Source: Winogradskyella psychrotolerans
GTDB taxonomy: Bacteria > Bacteroidota > Bacteroidia > Flavobacteriales > Flavobacteriaceae
Length of the DNA: 64,000 nt
NCBI RefSeq assembly: GCF_018860545.1
Contig: NZ_JAHKPN010000052.1
Location: 62,001 to 126,000, forward strand
Reading direction: 5' to 3'
The position numbers and the translations under genes are program-made. Positions 28,708 to 36,855 of this stretch are shown in pieces. Position 1 is the first letter of the stretch. Each line of letters opens with the position of its first letter. The notes below the pieces were generated by a model. It had not been told where the DNA came from. It ran no database searches and saw only the letters and a list, made by a program, of their open reading frames with translations.

Positions 28708-29568
28708 TTAATTAAAATCAAAGGCTTCGAAATCATCTTTATAAATTGTTCTAATCTTTTGTTTTATCGCGTCCGTATAAAAAGCCTCTTTTTTAGGAAA
28801 ACTACCGTTAGAGTCTTTAAATGCAATTAATTCAGTGTTTTTTATGTTATAAACATCTGTTAATTCAGCAATACTTTCTTGATCAGCATAGCTGTTAGAC
28901 TGCCTAGGTTGAGATAAATTAATCGTAGTGTCGATTCCAAATTTTTCACTAAGCTCTGGCAATCTAGAGGACATATCCTTTAAGTGAATCACTTCATCAA
29001 GATTTATGTTTTTTAGAATATAAGTTTGAGGTCTCCAATGTGGATTTACATCTTTCATTTCATGATTCAATAAATAATCTACAAATAGCGCAAATGTGAT
29101 GTGATAGTTTCCTTCAGAATCCATAACTCCGATTTCCTTAACCACATCCTGAACCCAAGATCGACCAAGGTCATCACCACAAAATTTATCTACATAACCA
29201 CTAACTAAACGTTCATAAGGATTTCTTATCACCGCTATTTTGTAGAAAGCCGCATCATCAATATGTTTAGTAATTTGAGCTTTTGTACTAACTCTATAAA
29301 TCTTTATAAATTTTCTTAATAAAGAATTCGTTGATTTTATCTTATCTGAATCATGAAACAGAAAGCGATACTTATACCATTTAAAACTAAAATACAGTCC
29401 ATAATTATTAAGCATTTGAAATGTATTAGAAAATGTACTTTCTAAATTAAGGGAATCTATAAACCAACTTTTTAATGTGGTCCCTCCACATTTAGCATTA
29501 GTGAAAAGAATAAATTTTTTATCGACATTTATTAATGGAAATGGTTTTCGAAGCGTACCCACAAGCAA
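28708..29568 (-). CDS. Sulfotransferase, family 2-like
   Basis: The 286-residue protein shows the two PAPS-binding motifs of carbohydrate sulfotransferases: the 5'-phosphosulfate loop TNAKCGGTTLKSW (about residues 24-36) and the 3'-phosphate motif IRNPYERLVSGYVDKF (about 115-130). These enzymes move sulfate from PAPS to a sugar or other acceptor. Start candidates are TTG at 29568 and GTG two codons later. It sits between the AAA+ gene and the 362-residue gene, and is the only clear biosynthetic enzyme in the run, so it may be an insertion or may decorate a surface product. Confidence 0.85.
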   Translation of the reverse strand: MLVGTLRKPFPLINVDKKFILFTNAKCGGTTLKSWFIDSLNLESTFSNTFQMLNNYGLYFSFKWYKYRFLFHDSDKIKSTNSLLRKFIKIYRVSTKAQITKHIDDAAFYKIAVIRNPYERLVSGYVDKFCGDDLGRSWVQDVVKEIGVMDSEGNYHITFALFVDYLLNHEMKDVNPHWRPQTYILKNINLDEVIHLKDMSSRLPELSEKFGIDTTINLSQPRQSNSYADQESIAELTDVYNIKNTELIAFKDSNGSFPKKEAFYTDAIKQKIRTIYKDDFEAFDFN

Positions 29569-29597
29569 TTATTTAATTTTTAATGATTAAGATTTAA

Positions 29598-30644
29598 TTA
29601 TTTCTTTGTTATTAATTCCGAAATCTGAATCGGGCTCTGTGCCAACTTATTCATAATTTCTGGTGTTTTGTTGTACAGCATTTGTATAATTCTGTGAGGT
29701 GCAAAAACATATCGCTGTCTAAACATCGCATCCCAACGCTGATACGTTTGCTTACTAAAAAAGCCTCCTTCCTTAAATTCACTTCCAGATGTTAATTCAT
29801 CTATTTTAAACGAAATAGCATACGATTCTAAAGGGATTTCTTTATTCGCTATACCTTGTAAAATAGCGTGTGTTACTTTGTTTTCGTCCTTAGCAAATAC
29901 ATTGTGAATTGGACCTAAATCCACACGTTTTATGAGTTTTGGAAGCACTTTGGGTAAACGCTTATCAATTCCGTAAGCCATGGTATCTAAAGCCATTTCT
30001 CTATCTGCAATAGTTTTTAATGCGCTATAAATTTCACTACGATCCTTTAAAGGATCTCTTCCATCGTAATCAAAATACATGTAGCATATAAATGGTCTAT
30101 TATGAGACACATCGTAGAAACTCCAACTGACCAAATACTCAGCAGCAGAACCTTCTGGTGCTGCTATAATTTTACCTTGAACAAAACGATTGAAGATATA
30201 TTCTTTCTTAGCTGACGTATAATACACAATTGATGCGGCTTGAAAGAGCTTACGCTTCGCAATAGGTTCTTTCTTTCTCATTAACGTATCTAGAAATTCT
30301 TCTTTAAGAGTGTCTACATCTGTAAGCTTTCCTAAGTAATCTTCTCGTAAAGCCAAATCGTTAAACAAATAACGGAATTCTAAATAATTTGGAAAGCTTG
30401 AATCGGTTAAATCCACCTTCATGTTTTCCTCATCATCATACATATATTTTACACGCATGGCTTCAATGGAATACAATAATAAATCACTGTATTGCTTAAA
30501 GAGAAGTACTTCTTGTTGGTTTAAAATTTGTTTTTGTTGTACAGCGACAATAAGCTCTTTAAGTGAGAAATCTATCATTTTATGATAGAACACATACTGC
30601 TCTTTTGAGTCTAATACAGCTGAATCTAATGGTGTTACAATCAT
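29598..30644 (-). CDS. Conserved hypothetical soluble protein
   Basis: The 348-residue protein starts at the ATG 30644 (an upstream in-frame start would add 14 residues reading into a repeat). It has a helical N-terminal third (about 1-130), then a central FIQGKIIAAPEGSAAEY-like and YMYFDYDGRDPLKDRSE stretch, and a C-terminal region (about 240-348) ending in IQISELITKK. No signal or membrane segment is seen. I do not recognise it. It follows the coiled-coil gene and precedes the sulfotransferase by 29 bp. Confidence 0.72.
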   Translation of the reverse strand: MIVTPLDSAVLDSKEQYVFYHKMIDFSLKELIVAVQQKQILNQQEVLLFKQYSDLLLYSIEAMRVKYMYDDEENMKVDLTDSSFPNYLEFRYLFNDLALREDYLGKLTDVDTLKEEFLDTLMRKKEPIAKRKLFQAASIVYYTSAKKEYIFNRFVQGKIIAAPEGSAAEYLVSWSFYDVSHNRPFICYMYFDYDGRDPLKDRSEIYSALKTIADREMALDTMAYGIDKRLPKVLPKLIKRVDLGPIHNVFAKDENKVTHAILQGIANKEIPLESYAISFKIDELTSGSEFKEGGFFSKQTYQRWDAMFRQRYVFAPHRIIQMLYNKTPEIMNKLAQSPIQISELITKK

Positions 30645-30654
30645 TTTTAGTAGG

Positions 30655-30768
30655 TAGTTGGCAGTATTCAGTTTGTAGTATCCCAAGAATACCTGAAAAG
30701 TATTATTAAAAAAAGATATTAAATATAATAATAGTCATAGTATTCAGTTTCAATTTGACTGCCAACTA
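30655..30768. repeat. Inverted/direct repeat between coiled-coil gene and 362-residue gene
   Basis: TAGTTGGCAGT (30655-30665) and ACTGCCAACTA (30758-30768) are perfect inverted copies, while AGTATTCAGTTT occurs in direct orientation near both ends (30663 and 30738). The interior is AT-rich and non-coding. It is a short dispersed-element-like unit within the gene run. Confidence 0.65.
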
Positions 30769-30793
30769 AATACTAATGACTCATCACTAAATT

Positions 30794-32140
30794 TTATCCT
30801 AACAAATCATCCTCATTAGCTTCTGGCTCTGGTTCGCCTGCTGGCTCTCCTCCTCCATCACCAGAAGGTGCATTAGCATCTGCAGCATAGTAATCTTCGA
30901 AAATTTCTTTCATATCAATACCATAACGCTCGGCAAAATTCTTTTGAATAGACTTATCCTTTTCACGAATCTCACTTAAAGCTTCAGCATAACTTCCGTA
31001 AACACCCTGCATCACTTTTTCGTGTACTGGTATATTATCCATCATTTCTTGACGTGCGCGTGCACTCGCTGTATGCATTGCTGCTAACGTTTCCCCAATA
31101 TGTTCATCGGTTTTAACACCTAAATGTTCTAAGATTGCTGCGAATTCTTGATCTGTACGTGCTTTTAAAGCCACCACATAACCGTCGTAATATTTAAGAC
31201 GCTCGTCTGTATCTGACTTTAATTTGGCACGATGCGTTTGTAAATTACTACGTAATGAGGTTAATACTTTTATAGTAAGGTTATGCTTATGTACAAAACT
31301 ATCTTTAGAAGCCGCTAATGTGGTATAAGCATTTTTAAGACCTTCTAATTCTTCTACTTTCTGCTCTAATGTCGTCACTTTACCTAAAGCATCAGAATAT
31401 TCAGTAGATTGCTTATCCGCAACTTCTTCCAATCCTTGACGTGCTTGTTTTAAAAGTGCATACCGCTCTTCTAATTTATCTTCAACTTCTTTTTTCTTTT
31501 GAAGTGCTTTAGTATGATTATTTGAAGCTTCTACAATGGCGGTTTTAAGACTTTCTTCAACTTCTTTAATTTCAATTTCTCTGTCTTTTAAACGTTTGAT
31601 GGCTGCTTGACTCTTAAAAGACAATTCATTTAACAAGGTTTGAATATCAGCCGTCTCAATACGTTGCTGAAACATAGCTTTTGCTTTATTATCTGAAGCA
31701 TCACGTTCTTTCTGTGCATTTTGAAGCTCTATCTCAGCATCTTTAATTTTGCTTTTACGTCCCCATAGATTATTCCACCAAGTATCTGGTTTATTATTGG
31801 CATCTTCTAGTTCAACTTTAGCGCGTTCTAAACGTTTTACAGCGTCATCAATGATTTTTTGTTCCGCCGCATTTAAAGCTGAAAAACCTTCAAACATAAT
31901 ACCAACTTCATCTTGATAATCTGTTAAGTCCTTAATAGCATCTAATAAGGTTGTTCTATCCTTTTCTGCCATATCTACAACATTATCTAATGTTGCATTT
32001 AGTATCTTCTGACGACTTTCTGGATCATCTTCTTGAGCTAGCTTTGACTTCATTTGGTCAATGGCTTTTCCCCAATTTACATCGACTTTCGCTGTTTTTT
32101 CATTGGAATTGGTTTCTAATAAATCAAAATCATCAGACAT
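30794..32140 (-). CDS. Long coiled-coil protein with acidic Gly-rich tail
   Basis: The 448-residue cytoplasmic protein is nearly all helix: residues about 90-330 have heptad-like charge patterns (e.g. KKKEVEDKLEERYALLKQAR), and the last 25 residues are an acidic, Gly/Pro-rich tail (GDGGGEPAGEPEPEANEDDL). The N-terminal WWNNLWGRKSKIKDAEIELQ may touch membrane. It resembles, weakly, TelA-type or PspA-like coil proteins but I see no family signature. It is the first gene of the run; its product could be a filament or scaffold for the AAA+ ATPase. Confidence 0.8.
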   Translation of the reverse strand: MSDDFDLLETNSNEKTAKVDVNWGKAIDQMKSKLAQEDDPESRQKILNATLDNVVDMAEKDRTTLLDAIKDLTDYQDEVGIMFEGFSALNAAEQKIIDDAVKRLERAKVELEDANNKPDTWWNNLWGRKSKIKDAEIELQNAQKERDASDNKAKAMFQQRIETADIQTLLNELSFKSQAAIKRLKDREIEIKEVEESLKTAIVEASNNHTKALQKKKEVEDKLEERYALLKQARQGLEEVADKQSTEYSDALGKVTTLEQKVEELEGLKNAYTTLAASKDSFVHKHNLTIKVLTSLRSNLQTHRAKLKSDTDERLKYYDGYVVALKARTDQEFAAILEHLGVKTDEHIGETLAAMHTASARARQEMMDNIPVHEKVMQGVYGSYAEALSEIREKDKSIQKNFAERYGIDMKEIFEDYYAADANAPSGDGGGEPAGEPEPEANEDDLLG

Positions 32141-32455
32141 ATTTGTATAGTGTTATTAAGTTGAACAATTTTCAGGATAACAATTTCGGTATTTTTTTAA
32201 GACTATAAAAACTTTAGTTGCTAAAATATATGTAGCATTTCTTTAATAATTGTTACAAATATTTATAAAAATTTGATTTTTTTTAAAGATTTAACAATCG
32301 CTTGTTTCCCTTAAAAACACTGTGGTTTAACGGATATTTAGTACAGTTAATCGATATAATTGTTGATTAAAAGTTGGTAAATATTTTAATATTAAGGATT
32401 TAACACTTAGTTTTTTTATATATTAGCGTCATAGAACCCAAATCTAGAACGAAAA
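32141..32455. promoter_or_regulatory. Divergent intergenic region (315 bp)
   Basis: This AT-rich stretch separates the coiled-coil operon (minus) from a small membrane-protein gene (plus), so it must hold both promoters. I found no clear TAnnTTTG box with a proper TTG partner on either strand and no operator-like palindrome. It also has no open frame of note. Confidence 0.4.
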
Positions 32456-32683
32456 ATGATACGTACGAACCTGTTTTCAAAGGCTTTAATTGTGACAACT
32501 ACACAACTTACATTGATCTTGATCGCTGTAGCAACTATTTTTATCGTTTTTATCTTAAGCGCAATCTTTAAGATGTATAAATTAAAAGCTGAAAACAAAA
32601 AATTGATGCAAACAAATGCTTATAAAGATTATGAAGATGCTGGTGAAGATATACACAACGGTCATCTTTATGGCGATAACTAA
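32456..32683 (+). CDS. Small single-TM protein
   Basis: The 75-residue protein has one membrane segment (LILIAVATIFIVFILSAIF, about residues 20-38), then a short charged helix (KMYKLKAENKKLM) and an acidic tail. It starts with ATG 32456. Its layout (TM, then basic helix) matches the 43-residue frame just downstream. It is divergent from the coiled-coil operon. Function unknown. Confidence 0.6.
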   Translation: MIRTNLFSKALIVTTTQLTLILIAVATIFIVFILSAIFKMYKLKAENKKLMQTNAYKDYEDAGEDIHNGHLYGDN

Positions 32684-32712
32684 TTGATGAATTTAAATTA
32701 AATTTTACAATT

Positions 32713-32844
32713 TTGAATAATTCATCCGAGCAAATAATTAGTATACTTTCTATTGGATTTATAACAATGACTATTTTATGGGTTTCATTGTATCTAAAAA
32801 CAAGACAACTAAAAGCGAAAATAAAACGATTAGAAGATAAATAG
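32713..32844 (+). CDS. Very small single-TM protein (43 residues)
   Basis: A TTG-started frame encodes MNNSSEQIISILSIGFITMT, then ILWVSLYLKTRQLKAKIKRL and EDK before a TAG. One membrane segment is followed by a basic helix, as in the 75-residue gene 29 bp upstream. A strong terminator follows 16 bases after the stop, which supports a real transcript end. Short length keeps confidence low. Confidence 0.4.
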   Translation: MNNSSEQIISILSIGFITMTILWVSLYLKTRQLKAKIKRLEDK

Positions 32845-32860
32845 TCGAAGTAATATTATA

Positions 32861-32896
32861 AAAAAAGAGCCAGCAAATTGCTGGCTCTTTTTTTGT
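32861..32896. terminator. Bidirectional intrinsic terminator
   Basis: AAAAAAGAGCCAGCAAATTG and CTGGCTCTTTTTTT form a GC-rich stem (GAGCCAGCAA/TTGCTGGCTC) with A and T runs on either side. It lies between converging transcripts: the small membrane genes (plus) and ettA (minus). Confidence 0.88.
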
Positions 32897-32912
32897 TTAA
32901 TTCCACTTAAAA

Positions 32913-34604
32913 TTATCTTACTAACTTTCTATACTTAATTCGTTTTGGCATTAAATCTCCACCCAAACGTTTCTTCTTATTTTCTTCGTATTCACTAAAG
33001 CCACCTTCAAAGAAATACACTTGAGAGTCTCCTTCAAAAGCTAAAATATGCGTACAAATCCTGTCTAAGAACCATCTATCGTGACTAATAACAACAGCAC
33101 AACCCGCGAAGTTTTCTAAGCCTTCTTCCAAAGCTCTTAGTGTATTAACATCTAAGTCGTTAGTGGGCTCATCTAAAAGTAATACATTACCTTCTTCTTT
33201 AAGAGTCATCGCTAAATGCAAACGGTTACGTTCACCACCCGATAGTAGTTTCACCTTTTTATTTTGCTCACCACCAGAGAAATTAAATCGACTTAAATAA
33301 GCTCTAGAATTCACTTCTTTTCCGCCCATCAATACCAACTCTTGCTCGTCACTGAAATTTTGCCAGATTGTTTTTTCTGGATCAATATTAGAGTGCTTTT
33401 GATCGACATATGCAATCTTCGCCGTTTCCCCAACTTTAAACTCCCCTTTATCTGGAGTTTCTTCACCCATAATCATTCTGAATATCGTCGTTTTACCGGC
33501 ACCATTTGGACCAATAACACCAACGATTCCTGCTTGTGGTAGGTTGAAATTTAAATCATCATATAATAATTTATCATCATAACCTTTGGCAACACCTGCA
33601 GCTTCAATAACATTGGTTCCTAAACGCGGACCATTTGGAATGTAGATTTCTAATTTCTCATCGAGTTGTTTTTGATCTTGACTCATTAATTTATCGTAGT
33701 TCTTCAAACGTGCCTTTTGCTTTGTTTGACGACCTTTAGCTCCTTGACGTACCCAATCTAGCTCACGCTCTAAGGTTTTTTGACGTTTAGAAGCTGTTTT
33801 ACTTTCTTGAGCCATACGTTTAGATTTCTGATCTAACCAAGATGAGTAGTTTCCTTTCCAAGGAATACCTTCACCTCTATCAAGTTCTAAAATCCAACCA
33901 GCCACATTATCCAAGAAATATCTATCGTGTGTTACAGCAATAACCGTCCCTTTATACTGTGCTAAATGATGCTCTAACCAATGTACAGATTCTGCATCCA
34001 AGTGGTTAGTAGGCTCATCTAATAATAATACATCTGGTTCTTGCAATAATAAACGGCATAGTGCTACACGTCGACGTTCACCACCCGAAAGGACACCAAT
34101 TTTCTTGTCACCATCTGGAGTTCTTAAAGCATCCATAGCGATTTCGAGCTTCGTATCTAATTCCCAAGCACCAGCAGCATCAATTTGATCTTGCAATTCT
34201 GCTTGACGGTTCATTAGCTTTTCCATTTTATCGGCATCGCTATAAACTTCTTCTAAACCAAATTGGTCATTGATACTATTGTATTCATCAAGAATCGCTA
34301 CAGTTTCAGCGGCACCTTCTCTTACTATTTCCATTACGGTTTTGTCGTCATCTAATTGCGGTTCTTGTTCCAAATAGCCAACCGAGTAACCGGGTTGAAA
34401 TACCACATCTCCTTGATAATTTTTATCAACGCCTGCTATAATTTTTAACAAGGTTGATTTACCAGAACCGTTGAGACCAAGAATCCCAATTTTAGCCCCA
34501 TAAAAGAAACTTAAATATATATTTTTTAAAACGGGAGTATTTGCTCCTGGAAAGGTCTTTGTAAGACCTGACATTGCGAAAATTACTTTTTTATCGTCAC
34601 TCAT
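32913..34604 (-). CDS. ettA: Energy-dependent translational throttle protein EttA (ABC-F)
   Basis: The 563-residue soluble ABC-F protein binds the ribosomal E site and gates the first elongation step according to ATP/ADP. It has two ABC modules: Walker A GLNGSGKST (about 42) and GPNGAGKTT (about 359), signatures LSGGERRRVALCRLL (about 170) and LSGGERNRLHLAMTL (about 456), each with LLLDEPTN(H/D)LD. The linker RQGAKGRQTKQKARLKNYDK is typical of EttA, and the overall length fits. No membrane segments occur. Confidence 0.96.
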   Translation of the reverse strand: MSDDKKVIFAMSGLTKTFPGANTPVLKNIYLSFFYGAKIGILGLNGSGKSTLLKIIAGVDKNYQGDVVFQPGYSVGYLEQEPQLDDDKTVMEIVREGAAETVAILDEYNSINDQFGLEEVYSDADKMEKLMNRQAELQDQIDAAGAWELDTKLEIAMDALRTPDGDKKIGVLSGGERRRVALCRLLLQEPDVLLLDEPTNHLDAESVHWLEHHLAQYKGTVIAVTHDRYFLDNVAGWILELDRGEGIPWKGNYSSWLDQKSKRMAQESKTASKRQKTLERELDWVRQGAKGRQTKQKARLKNYDKLMSQDQKQLDEKLEIYIPNGPRLGTNVIEAAGVAKGYDDKLLYDDLNFNLPQAGIVGVIGPNGAGKTTIFRMIMGEETPDKGEFKVGETAKIAYVDQKHSNIDPEKTIWQNFSDEQELVLMGGKEVNSRAYLSRFNFSGGEQNKKVKLLSGGERNRLHLAMTLKEEGNVLLLDEPTNDLDVNTLRALEEGLENFAGCAVVISHDRWFLDRICTHILAFEGDSQVYFFEGGFSEYEENKKKRLGGDLMPKRIKYRKLVR

Positions 34605-34680
34605 TATTATTTGTTATTAGTTGTATGTTGTTCCGTGGCTTGTACCGTTCGAGATTATTAAACGACCACTTAAAACGTTT

Positions 34681-34863
34681 TTAAACTCTACCTTTCAATG
34701 CATTAAACACCCAAGCGATGCAGAAAAACCCACCTCCTACTGCTGCAAATCCCCAACCTGCAACATCGTCATATCTAAATGCACCAAGGGCTATAAGCCC
34801 AAGTCCTACAAATATCATAATCCACGTCGCCCAAGCTAGGACAGTATTTTTATTCATTGCCAT
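34681..34863 (-). CDS. CAL67264-type small membrane protein
   Basis: The 60-residue protein has two membrane segments (WATWIMIFVGLGLIALGAF and GWGFAAVGGGFFCIAWVF) with a short loop (RYDDVA). This is the small family found widely in flavobacteria, named for the Gramella locus; I recall it from memory. Start at 34863 or at the ATG two codons on. Function unknown. Confidence 0.75.
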   Translation of the reverse strand: MAMNKNTVLAWATWIMIFVGLGLIALGAFRYDDVAGWGFAAVGGGFFCIAWVFNALKGRV

Positions 34864-34924
34864 ACTCTTAATCTTTTAATTTAGTAGTTAGTTGAAGTAC
34901 AAATATCGCATTTTAAATAAAAAA

Positions 34925-34946
34925 AGCATCACAAATTGCGATGCTT
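34925..34946 (-). terminator. Terminator of the redox (FMN reductase-MarR-pirin) operon
   Basis: AGCATCaCAAATTGcGATGCT is a hairpin and, read on the minus strand, is followed directly by a run of seven T. It lies 22 bp past the pirin stop codon. Confidence 0.8.
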
Positions 34947-34968
34947 ATATGATAATAAAGATTTAAAA

Positions 34969-35694
34969 CTATAAAGTAATCATAGGAACTTCTATCAGTA
35001 ATAGCTCACTATCAGATTTGGAATACACATCAAAAGTGTTAATTTCATGAATACCTAGTGCATCTCTTGACGCTAAAATCTCGCCTTCAACTTCAATTTG
35101 CCCATAGATATTCATTATATACACTCCGTGATTTTGACTTTTTAAAGTATACGAAAAAGTCTCATTTTTTGATAAATCAATTCGAGATATTAACGCATCT
35201 TGATGAATCTTTAAACTGTCATTTTCACCAGTTTCAAATGAAGATACCAACGTTTGAAGCTTTCCTTTTCTTTTTTCTGGGTTGAAAATCTTCTGATCGT
35301 AACGCGGCTCAACATTTAGTGTCTTTGGAATAATCCAAATTTGAAATAAACTTAAATGCTCATCTAAAGATCCATTTATTTCAGAGTGCTGTACACCTGC
35401 TCCAGCAGACATCACTTGGACTTCATTTGGCACAATCGGTTGCCAATCATTATTCATATTATCGCGATGCTTGAGTACACCAGATAATGGAATAGTTATG
35501 ATCTCCATATTTTTGTGTGGATGCGTACCAAATCCCATTTTTGGAGCTATAATATCATCATTAAGAACTCTTAAAGCACCAAAGTGCACCCTTTCTGGGT
35601 TATTCCAACTCGCAAAACTAAAGGAATGATTCGCTTGTAACCATCCATGATTTGCAAATCCTCTACTTTCTGATCGATGTACTATTTTTTTCAT
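34969..35694 (-). CDS. Pirin family protein (bicupin)
   Basis: This is a 241-residue pirin: RGFANHGWLQANHSFSFASW near the N-terminus, then the metal-site motif GFGTHPHKNMEIITIPLSG (His pair about 58-60) and AGAGVQHSE (about 102-107). Pirins bind iron; some act as quercetinases, others as redox-sensitive cofactors. I chose the ATG at 35694 because the upstream start would overlap the MarR gene. It is the last gene of an operon with a MarR regulator (10-bp gap) and an FMN reductase. Confidence 0.92.
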   Translation of the reverse strand: MKKIVHRSESRGFANHGWLQANHSFSFASWNNPERVHFGALRVLNDDIIAPKMGFGTHPHKNMEIITIPLSGVLKHRDNMNNDWQPIVPNEVQVMSAGAGVQHSEINGSLDEHLSLFQIWIIPKTLNVEPRYDQKIFNPEKRKGKLQTLVSSFETGENDSLKIHQDALISRIDLSKNETFSYTLKSQNHGVYIMNIYGQIEVEGEILASRDALGIHEINTFDVYSKSDSELLLIEVPMITL

Positions 35695-35704
35695 TTTTTT
35701 ATTA

Positions 35705-36142
35705 TTAGCGCATTTTATCCAATAAATCACTTAATTGTTCTGCCTCTTCTTCATTTAACTTAGCGAGCAATTCATGATTTAAATTTTTAGGGATCTCCTT
35801 TAATAATTGAATTCCCATGGTTGTAATTGAAATTTTCACAATACGTCTATCGTCTTCTGATGGCAAACGTTCAATATAATTTTTGGCACAAAGCTTATCC
35901 ATTAATCGCGTCGCATTTGGAGAACGTTCTAACATTCTACTCTTTATCGTTTGAACTTTTAGAGGCTGCCCTGCTCCCTTTAGAATTCGGAGAATATTAT
36001 ACTGCTGTGGTGAAATGCCAAATGGTTTAAAAAATTCATTTTGACAACTTGTAATCCAATTGGCGGTATAAATAACATTCAATAAGGCTTTTACTCTATT
36101 ATTTTCAAATTTTGAATTGATATCTTTTGCTAAGTCTCCCAT
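35705..36142 (-). CDS. MarR family transcriptional regulator
   Basis: The 145-residue winged-helix protein has the MarR core: QQYNILRILKG (helix 3), QTIKSRMLERSPNATRLMDK (recognition helix), and the wing LPSEDDRRIVKISIT. Members repress operons and release DNA on oxidants or phenolic ligands. It lies one base after the FMN-reductase gene and ten before pirin. A palindrome over the operon's -33 element (36714-36750) is a natural binding site, so it probably controls its own operon. Confidence 0.92.
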   Translation of the reverse strand: MGDLAKDINSKFENNRVKALLNVIYTANWITSCQNEFFKPFGISPQQYNILRILKGAGQPLKVQTIKSRMLERSPNATRLMDKLCAKNYIERLPSEDDRRIVKISITTMGIQLLKEIPKNLNHELLAKLNEEEAEQLSDLLDKMR

Positions 36143-36143
36143 A

Positions 36144-36674
36144 TTAAAGGTGCTTTGTAAATTCTTCTAACGCAATTAACAATTGGTCTTGTAATTCTGC
36201 ATTCGTTATTTTTCCTTCCGAAAAATTGTCACCAAAAGATGGTAATGAAAATTGACCGACAATATTACCGTCGTGTCTTGGGAATCGATCTAATGCCATT
36301 TGCAGTACCGACTGCCCTCCTCTTGCTCCTGGAGACGTTGCCATTAACAATATCGGTTTGTTAAAAAATGTTTTTGGCTCTACTCGAGATGCCCAATCAA
36401 ATACATTTTTAAAAGCAGATGAATACGCTCCATTATGTTCTGCTAAAGAAATTATAATACCATCTGCATTTTTAATATGCGCTACAAAATCTATAGCTTC
36501 CTTTGGAAAACCTGTATTTATATCTCTATCAGCACTGTAAATTGGCATTTCAAAATCGTTTAAATCTAAAACTGTGACTGAGGCATCCTCCACTAAATGA
36601 GATGCATAAGTTACCAATTGCTTGTTTATCGATGTGCTACTATTACTTCCAGCGAATGCTATAATGTTTTTCAT
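36144..36674 (-). CDS. NADPH-dependent FMN reductase family oxidoreductase
   Basis: The 176-residue flavodoxin-like protein has the FMN-phosphate loop AGSNSSTSINKQL (about residues 7-19) and the family motif EHNGAYSSAFKNVFDWASR (about 79-97). It would reduce FMN, quinones or azo compounds with NAD(P)H. It is the first gene of the three-gene operon with a MarR regulator and pirin. The ATG at 36674 fits the usual N-terminus. Confidence 0.92.
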   Translation of the reverse strand: MKNIIAFAGSNSSTSINKQLVTYASHLVEDASVTVLDLNDFEMPIYSADRDINTGFPKEAIDFVAHIKNADGIIISLAEHNGAYSSAFKNVFDWASRVEPKTFFNKPILLMATSPGARGGQSVLQMALDRFPRHDGNIVGQFSLPSFGDNFSEGKITNAELQDQLLIALEEFTKHL

Positions 36675-36694
36675 ATTTATGATGTTTTATGAAA

Positions 36695-36725
36695 CAAAAA
36701 TACAATAAAAAATAATATATTCCAA
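36695..36725 (-). promoter_or_regulatory. Promoter of the FMN reductase-MarR-pirin operon
   Basis: On the minus strand, TTG (36725-36723) and TATTTTTG (36702-36695) match the Bacteroidota -33 and -7 consensus with an ideal 20-nt spacer. The leader to the ATG would be short (about 13 nt). Confidence 0.75.
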
Positions 36726-36750
36726 GGAAACTATTTCCGTGTAATATATT
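36714..36750. promoter_or_regulatory. Palindromic operator, probable MarR site
   Basis: AATATATTCCAAGGAAACTA continues as TTTCCGTGTAATATATT, an imperfect palindrome (AATATATT ends, GGAAA-cta-TTTCC core). It overlaps the -33 element of the operon that encodes a MarR protein, so binding would block the promoter. Confidence 0.65.
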
Positions 36751-36785
36751 TTAAACAAAACATTCACTTTTCAAACATCAATTCG

Positions 36786-36805
36786 TTTTGTAAATTCGTA
36801 CAAAA
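36786..36805. promoter_or_regulatory. Inverted repeat upstream of the acyl-CoA carboxylase gene
   Basis: TTTTGTA and TACAAAA are perfect inverted arms around a 6-base spacer, 50 bp before the carboxylase ATG. It has the shape of a dimer-repressor operator but no regulator in the window is clearly linked to it. Confidence 0.35.
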
Positions 36806-36855
36806 CAATAGTATACTTTAATCAATCAAATACTCCTTATTAATAGCTAACATAT

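Noticed and set aside
30794-32140. Assigning the coiled-coil protein to TelA or PspA
   Set aside because: Only helix propensity and charge pattern agree; no signature motif of either family is visible.
20558-32140. Calling the run a known anti-phage defence system
   Set aside because: No nuclease, reverse transcriptase, TIR, CBASS cyclase or similar hallmark gene is present; the Nudix and AAA+ proteins alone are not enough.
34621-34839. 72-residue plus-strand frame next to ettA
   Set aside because: It overlaps the CAL67264-type gene on the opposite strand and has no recognisable features.
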